Source of the DNA: Saprospiraceae bacterium
Lineage (GTDB): Bacteria; Bacteroidota; Bacteroidia; Chitinophagales; Saprospiraceae
Assembly (NCBI GenBank): GCA_022448945.1
Contig: JAKVCV010000019.1
Location: forward strand, 32,734 to 79,412
Direction: 5' to 3'
Length of the DNA: 46,679 nt
Part shown: positions 42,086 to 46,679 of the stretch, one piece after another
Layout of the letters: every line of letters starts with the position of its first letter
How positions within the stretch are numbered: the stretch's first letter is position 1
Made by a program: the position numbers and the translations under genes
The notes under the pieces: model-generated
Databases searched by the model: none
Told to the model about the DNA's origin: nothing
Seen by the model: only the letters and a program-made list of their open reading frames with translations

Positions 42086-43783
42086 TCAAAATTTAGAGTC
42101 ATCTACAGTTTTTAAATAAGCTTGTATAGGTTGGACGACTTCAGCTATGCACCCATTTTCGAATGGTGATTGTAAATTGGCTAATTTTACAAGTTCAAGG
42201 AATGATTTCGTCCCACCTGCATTACATAGCTTAATGTAATCTTTCCACGCAGAATTTTTGTCTTCTAGACTGCGTTTCCAAAACTGGAATGCGCAGATCT
42301 GTGCTAAAACATAATCTATATAATAAAAAGGCATTCCAAAAACATGGCTTTGTCTTTGCCAAAATCTACCTTCCTTCAGATATGTATTGTTTTCGTAATC
42401 TCGTTCAGGCAAGTACTTTTCTTCAATAGCAGCCCATGCTGCATTTCTTTCATTAGGAGTCATGCCAGGATTTTCATAAACAATGTGTTGAAATTCATCA
42501 ATGGCAACTCCATAGGGCAGAAATAATATTGAACCAGTGAGGTGAGAAAATTTGAATTTTTCAGTATCTTCTTTAAAAAATAAATCCATCCAGGGCCATG
42601 TAAAAAATTCCATACTCATGGAGTGTATTTCACAAGCTTCGTACGTTGGCCAGATGTAATCGTAAAGCGTTGTTTTTTTGCTTGTAGAATAACACTGAAA
42701 AGCATGCCCCGCTTCATGTGTCAGTACTGTAATATCATGAGCAGTCCCATTAAAGTTTGAAAAAATAAAAGGAGATTTATATTTATTTAAAAATGTACAA
42801 TATCCTCCAGTTTGTTTACCATCCTTAGCTACTAAATCCATGAGTTCTTTCTCAGTCATGAATCTAAAAAAATCGTCTGTTTCAGAAGATAGTTGAGCAT
42901 ACATTATACTTGCTTGGTTTTGAAGCCATATAGGGTTGCCTTTCGGAGTAGGATTCCCTGAGGGGAACTTAAATCCTTCATCATAATATTTTAAGCTATC
43001 CAGTCCTAATCGTTTCGCTTGTCTATTTAGTAAGTTGCTTGCTATAGGAACAATATGTTCCTTCACCTGTTCTCTGAAATTGGCAACCATTTGGTAATTA
43101 TAATCTGATCGCAACATTCTGGCATAGCCTAATTCTATGTAGTTTTTGTAACCAAGTGCTGTGGCCATTTTATGCCTTTTTTGGACCATTTTGTCGTAAA
43201 TGGATTCTATTTCTTCTGTGTTTTTTTCAAAGAAAGCCCATTTCGCTTCGGCAGCACCTTTTCTTATTGTTCTGTTTTTTGATAATTCCAGAGGACTTAT
43301 TGAAGATAAATTGTATTCTTTTCCATCATATTCTATAATTGCCTGCGCTTTTATTTTTCGATATTGGCTATCTAATTTGTTTTCAACTTTTAGGTCTTCT
43401 ATAATTTCAGGTTCAAAAGATTTGAGTCTAAGTTCCGCAATTACAAATAATTGTCTGCCAAATTCAGTTTCAAGTTCCGTTCTGTAAGGCGATATTAGTA
43501 ATGCACGATAATAGTCATTAATATATGAGGTTAGCTCAGGATAATTGTCATCAAAGAAATTGTTCTCTTCTTCATAATAATTGTCTTTGGTGTTAATTGA
43601 ATGTCGGACACTAGCTAAAGATCCCATCGAATCGAAATCACTCCTAAGTTCATTAATTGATAATATAGCAGATTTTTGCTCTAAATAATTTTTTGCATTT
43701 TTGAAATTTGATAATTCGATTTCAAATGCTTCAATAAATGTTTTCACGCTAGGGCGTTCGTAAGTGTATTCGCTGAATTTCAT
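42086..43783 (-). CDS. M3 family oligoendopeptidase (PepF/thimet type)
   Basis: 565 residues, cytoplasmic, no signal peptide. The zinc motif is HEAGH (356-360, in VLTHEAGHAFQCYST) and the third ligand is the Glu of EACEIHSMSMEFF about 25 residues later. The family's helical N-terminal region and the GGYCTFLNKYKSPFIFSNFNGT active-site strand are recognisable. It trims short peptides left by larger proteases. It lies downstream of the DsbD-like gene, but a strong terminator between them (43845-43876) separates transcription. Confidence 0.92.
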   Translation of the reverse strand: MKFSEYTYERPSVKTFIEAFEIELSNFKNAKNYLEQKSAILSINELRSDFDSMGSLASVRHSINTKDNYYEEENNFFDDNYPELTSYINDYYRALLISPYRTELETEFGRQLFVIAELRLKSFEPEIIEDLKVENKLDSQYRKIKAQAIIEYDGKEYNLSSISPLELSKNRTIRKGAAEAKWAFFEKNTEEIESIYDKMVQKRHKMATALGYKNYIELGYARMLRSDYNYQMVANFREQVKEHIVPIASNLLNRQAKRLGLDSLKYYDEGFKFPSGNPTPKGNPIWLQNQASIMYAQLSSETDDFFRFMTEKELMDLVAKDGKQTGGYCTFLNKYKSPFIFSNFNGTAHDITVLTHEAGHAFQCYSTSKKTTLYDYIWPTYEACEIHSMSMEFFTWPWMDLFFKEDTEKFKFSHLTGSILFLPYGVAIDEFQHIVYENPGMTPNERNAAWAAIEEKYLPERDYENNTYLKEGRFWQRQSHVFGMPFYYIDYVLAQICAFQFWKRSLEDKNSAWKDYIKLCNAGGTKSFLELVKLANLQSPFENGCIAEVVQPIQAYLKTVDDSKF

Positions 43784-43844
43784 GTTTTATGATTGTGTTT
43801 ATAGGGTAGGAGGATTAAGAATGTGTTGATTTATAATTGTCAAT

Positions 43845-43876
43845 AAAAGGGAAGAAATCAATATTTCTTCCCTTTT
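43845..43876 (-). terminator. Intrinsic terminator of the dsbD-like gene
   Basis: A perfect 14-bp stem (arms 43845-43858 and 43863-43876, CAAT loop) with AAAA...TTTT ends, 9 bp past the minus-strand stop at 43885. It separates the gene from the M3 peptidase gene downstream. Confidence 0.82.
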
Positions 43877-43884
43877 AAGATAAA

Positions 43885-46422
43885 TTATTCCTTTTGGGAA
43901 TTTTTGAATGTCTCTACACCACATTTTAGGAACCTTGTATATGTTGGAATATCAGGAGTATAGGCTTTGGGTGTGTTGAGAACTTTTTCATCAGGACTTA
44001 CAAGAACATAGTAAGGTTGAGATTGTCTGTCGAAGTTTACCTCTTGAAATGCAGCCCATTTGTTTCCGACATTTCTAATTTTTGTTCCATTGGGGCCTTC
44101 AAGTGTTTGTTCTAGTTTTTGACGATCATCAACATATAAGGAAACAAGAATAAATTCTTCATTTAAAATTTTACTTACTTCATCATCTATCCAGACATTT
44201 TCTTCCATTTTTCGACAGTTGACACAACCATATCCCGTAAAGTCAATGAGAACAGGACGATTAATAACTTTAGCATATTTCATTGCTTCATCATAGTCGT
44301 CAAAACATTGCTTAATACCTGGTGGGCAATGATCACTGAATTTGAATTCACTATCCTCCGGTTTCGGGCAAGGTTTAATATAGGAGTAACATGCAGATGG
44401 TGCTAGACCACTTAACCAAGAGGGGGTTTTAAAAGCTTGTGTTTTAGGGTTTGTTAAAAACCCAGAAAATATTGAAATTGTTAGTAATCCGGAAAATGCT
44501 GCCAAGCCTTTCCTTTTGTATGATATTTTAGCTTTTGGGTTGTCATGAGGAAAATGAATGAAGCCGAATAAATAGAGTGTCATTGCCAAGAAAATAAGGC
44601 CCCATAGTCCCACAAATAATTCATAGGGTAATATTCCCCAATGTTCTGTAAGATCTGCGGTAGATAAAAACTTCAATCCTAATGCTAGTTCTAGAAATCC
44701 AAGGACAACTTTCATAGTGGTCATCCAACTTCCTGAATTAGGTAAGGACTTTAACCAGCTGGGGAAAGCAGCAAAAAATGTAAACGGTAGTGCTAATGCA
44801 ATTGAAAAGCCAAGCATCCCAATCGTAGGTCCAACGACTCCACCATTGACGGCTGCCTGAACCAATAAAGTCCCAACTATTGGTCCTGTGCAGGAGAATG
44901 AAACTAGCGAAATTGAAAATGCACCAAAGAAAGTACCTATTAAACCACCTTTGCCTGATGCAGCATCAGCTTTGTTTGCCCAGGAAGAAGGCAAAGTAAT
45001 TTCAAAATAACCAAAAAATGAAATTGCAAAAACGGTAAACAAAAGGAAAAAAGCCAGATTCATTACCCAGTGTGTCGATAAAAGATTAAGAGCATCTGCA
45101 CCGAATGTCAAGGTAATGAACAGACCTAGAGATACGTAAATAACGATAATCGATAAACCAAAAACAACAGCGTTTTTAATGCCTTCTTTTTTGCTTTTAT
45201 CTTTGCCTTTCGAAAACAATGAAACGGTCATAGGGATCATAGGAAACACACAAGGAGTTAACAGTGCCAAAAGTCCACCACCAAAACCCAGAATAAATAT
45301 TGTTAGTAAACTCATGCCCGCTATATTATCATTGTTATTGATTTCTTGTCCACTGTTATCTTCACAATTGCCAATTGGAGATTTATTTGTTCGTATTAAT
45401 TCAGGACGTTTAGGGTCAAATTTTCCATCTACTACTGTACCCTGGTTTGATGAATTAGTGTTGTTGCCATTCCAGTTAAAAGTAAAATCTACAGCAGTAG
45501 GAGGCATGCACTTGGTAGCGTCACAAGTCATATACTCGAGAAATCCAGTGACAGGTTTATCAAGATCCTTTATCTTTAGTCTTTGTGTTATAGTAAAATC
45601 ATGCTTAAATTTTGTCAGTTCCATTTCAAAAACTTCATCCAACATTTTAAGCTTGTTCTCAGGAACAGTAGCGCTTTCTAAATTAGTTCCCCATTCAATA
45701 TTTGCACTGTCTTCATAGTTGATACTAGTGGGAACTGGTCCGTCGTCGCTTTCTAAAGTTTGGGAATAAACGTACCATCCCTCTGCAATAGTAGCAGTGG
45801 CTACTAAATCTACTTCTTTATCTGATACTTTATTAAAGTTTATTGTCCAGCTCACCGGGTTTTTGGGGGAGGTGTCTGTATTGTTATCGTCAGTTTCATC
45901 ATCTTCAGTAAGAGTTTCTTCATCTATTTCCAGATTGTTATTTGATGCGTTTGATTTCAATTCTGATGGGATAAAAGTAAACTCAACAGCCGTAGGGGGC
46001 ATGCATTTGGTATCATCACATGTCATATATTCTAGATAACCAGAAACAGGCTTTGAAGCATCAGTGACTTTAAATTTTTGTTTGATTTCCAGATCTTTTT
46101 TGTATTTCGTAATGTTCATCTCAAACATCTTGTCGAAACCCGATATCTTGAATTCTGGTTTGCTGGTGTTTTCTGTGGCTTTACCTACTTTTTTTTCATT
46201 GGCAGATTCAAAAAATATTGTAGTAGGAATTGGTCCGTCGTCACTTTCAAGGTATTGGGAGTAGGTGTACCAACCTTCTTGGATCTTCGCTTTGAAGGTT
46301 ATCTCATATTCACTTTCATTTATTAACTTGGCTTCCCATGTGTATTTTACTGGGCTATCCTGTCCTTTGAGGTTAAAAGAAATAATGAAGAAAAAAAATA
46401 TTGCAGATAATATGAGTCTCAT
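43885..46422 (-). CDS. dsbD: DsbD-family protein-disulfide reductase with two tandem alpha domains
   Basis: 845 residues from the ATG at 46420-46422, which I chose because it puts a signal peptide (MRLILSAIFFFFIISFNLKG) at the N-terminus; an in-frame ATG 11 codons upstream is less likely. DsbD moves electrons from cytoplasmic thioredoxin across the membrane to periplasmic partners. Two consecutive DsbD-alpha-like domains (about 20-155 and 190-320) each keep a Cys-x4-Cys pair in MTCDDTKCMPP (135, 140) and MTCDATKCMPP (300, 305). The membrane domain (about 370-640) has the redox Cys in LTPCVFPMIP (391) and SFSCTGPIVG (511). The C-terminal thioredoxin-like domain has CVNC in FTGYGCVNCRKMEENVW. 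Single-alpha DsbD is the usual form. Confidence 0.9.
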   Translation of the reverse strand: MRLILSAIFFFFIISFNLKGQDSPVKYTWEAKLINESEYEITFKAKIQEGWYTYSQYLESDDGPIPTTIFFESANEKKVGKATENTSKPEFKISGFDKMFEMNITKYKKDLEIKQKFKVTDASKPVSGYLEYMTCDDTKCMPPTAVEFTFIPSELKSNASNNNLEIDEETLTEDDETDDNNTDTSPKNPVSWTINFNKVSDKEVDLVATATIAEGWYVYSQTLESDDGPVPTSINYEDSANIEWGTNLESATVPENKLKMLDEVFEMELTKFKHDFTITQRLKIKDLDKPVTGFLEYMTCDATKCMPPTAVDFTFNWNGNNTNSSNQGTVVDGKFDPKRPELIRTNKSPIGNCEDNSGQEINNNDNIAGMSLLTIFILGFGGGLLALLTPCVFPMIPMTVSLFSKGKDKSKKEGIKNAVVFGLSIIVIYVSLGLFITLTFGADALNLLSTHWVMNLAFFLLFTVFAISFFGYFEITLPSSWANKADAASGKGGLIGTFFGAFSISLVSFSCTGPIVGTLLVQAAVNGGVVGPTIGMLGFSIALALPFTFFAAFPSWLKSLPNSGSWMTTMKVVLGFLELALGLKFLSTADLTEHWGILPYELFVGLWGLIFLAMTLYLFGFIHFPHDNPKAKISYKRKGLAAFSGLLTISIFSGFLTNPKTQAFKTPSWLSGLAPSACYSYIKPCPKPEDSEFKFSDHCPPGIKQCFDDYDEAMKYAKVINRPVLIDFTGYGCVNCRKMEENVWIDDEVSKILNEEFILVSLYVDDRQKLEQTLEGPNGTKIRNVGNKWAAFQEVNFDRQSQPYYVLVSPDEKVLNTPKAYTPDIPTYTRFLKCGVETFKNSQKE

Positions 46423-46679
46423 AATGTTTGTGTTGTAATAGTTGAAAAAGTGCATATTGTACCTTCATATGATTCGCTAAATTAATAAAATTTATTACGT
46501 AGAAGATTCTTGCTAATTTGTTTTTTATTTAATTATACCCTAAATGCAGGAAATGCCACCTGGATATATGAAGATATTTAAATATATGCCTATCTTTTGA
46601 AAAAACCAACTCTTTAACGCATATTTAATAGGTGCTAAGATTTTATTTAGTCGTAGATTTTTGTGTTGGCTGTTGTTTT

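Noticed and set aside
46423-46455. Upstream ATG as start of the DsbD-like gene
   Set aside because: It would put 11 polar/aromatic residues in front of a normal signal peptide; the ATG at 46420-46422 gives a standard one.
4518-46679. CRISPR arrays, insertion sequences, integrase or phage structural genes
   Set aside because: Looked for direct repeats with spacers, transposase motifs and contractile-tail proteins; none seen. The only regular repeats are coding repeats inside the cargo genes.

Overview
The window is a chromosomal segment of a low-GC member of the Bacteroidota. The evidence is a secreted protease with a type IX secretion (T9SS) C-terminal sorting domain, promoters of the Bacteroidota type (TTTG, 19-21 nt, TAnnTTTG) instead of the enterobacterial type, many lipoproteins and signal peptides ending in Q, a WG-repeat protein, a Bacteroidota-type arginase and a large-subunit methylmalonyl-CoA mutase. 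I cannot name the genus from sequence alone.

Layout. 1-885 is the 3' end of mfd. 951-4517 (minus) holds a T9SS-exported M43 metalloprotease, a free-standing tRNA-Phe unit, and an lpxH-like gene followed by a periplasmic beta-propeller-like protein. 5139-6805 (plus) holds a membrane protein that looks like a catalytically dead endonuclease/exonuclease/phosphatase homologue and a small membrane protein. dapD follows at 6872. 7782-14030 is a surface-polysaccharide block: two paralogous flippases in opposite orientation, two methyltransferases and a GT14-type glycosyltransferase. 14553-22253 mixes housekeeping and hypothetical genes: methylmalonyl-CoA mutase, a WG-repeat protein, a lipoprotein, a Methyltransf_32 enzyme and a DUF389 membrane protein. 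29292-46422 is mostly housekeeping: arginase, rpsT, 2-oxoglutarate dehydrogenase E1, mannose-1-phosphate guanylyltransferase, truA, a hybrid histidine kinase, an M3 peptidase and a DsbD-like reductase.

The most unusual part is 22790-28903, four consecutive minus-strand genes. Three encode large proteins without signal peptides that share a short N-terminal module: (I/V)Q(K/R)K(S/T)WQD at exactly residues 17-24 in all three. In two of them this is followed by a second conserved 30-residue block (FxDNS...MADxS...W). One carries a DUF4157/eCIS-core domain (HELGH) joined to a C-terminal domain that resembles Bacillus Tgl transglutaminase (ECxxxA and WQGEN motifs). The second has a ten-unit acidic EDYE repeat followed by a helical body with a long hydrophobic segment, as in alpha-pore-forming toxins. 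The third has an amphipathic duplicated segment and a beta-rich unknown domain. A 179-residue gene lies 21 bp behind the transglutaminase-like gene. I read this as a cargo/effector locus for a contractile-injection-type or similar export route. The shared leader would be the loading signal, and the machinery must be encoded elsewhere because no sheath, tube or baseplate gene is present here.

Other points of interest are a helix-hairpin-helix-like domain fused to the C-terminus of 2-oxoglutarate dehydrogenase E1, a DsbD with two tandem alpha domains, and a tandemly duplicated domain in a secreted protein at 14553-15446.
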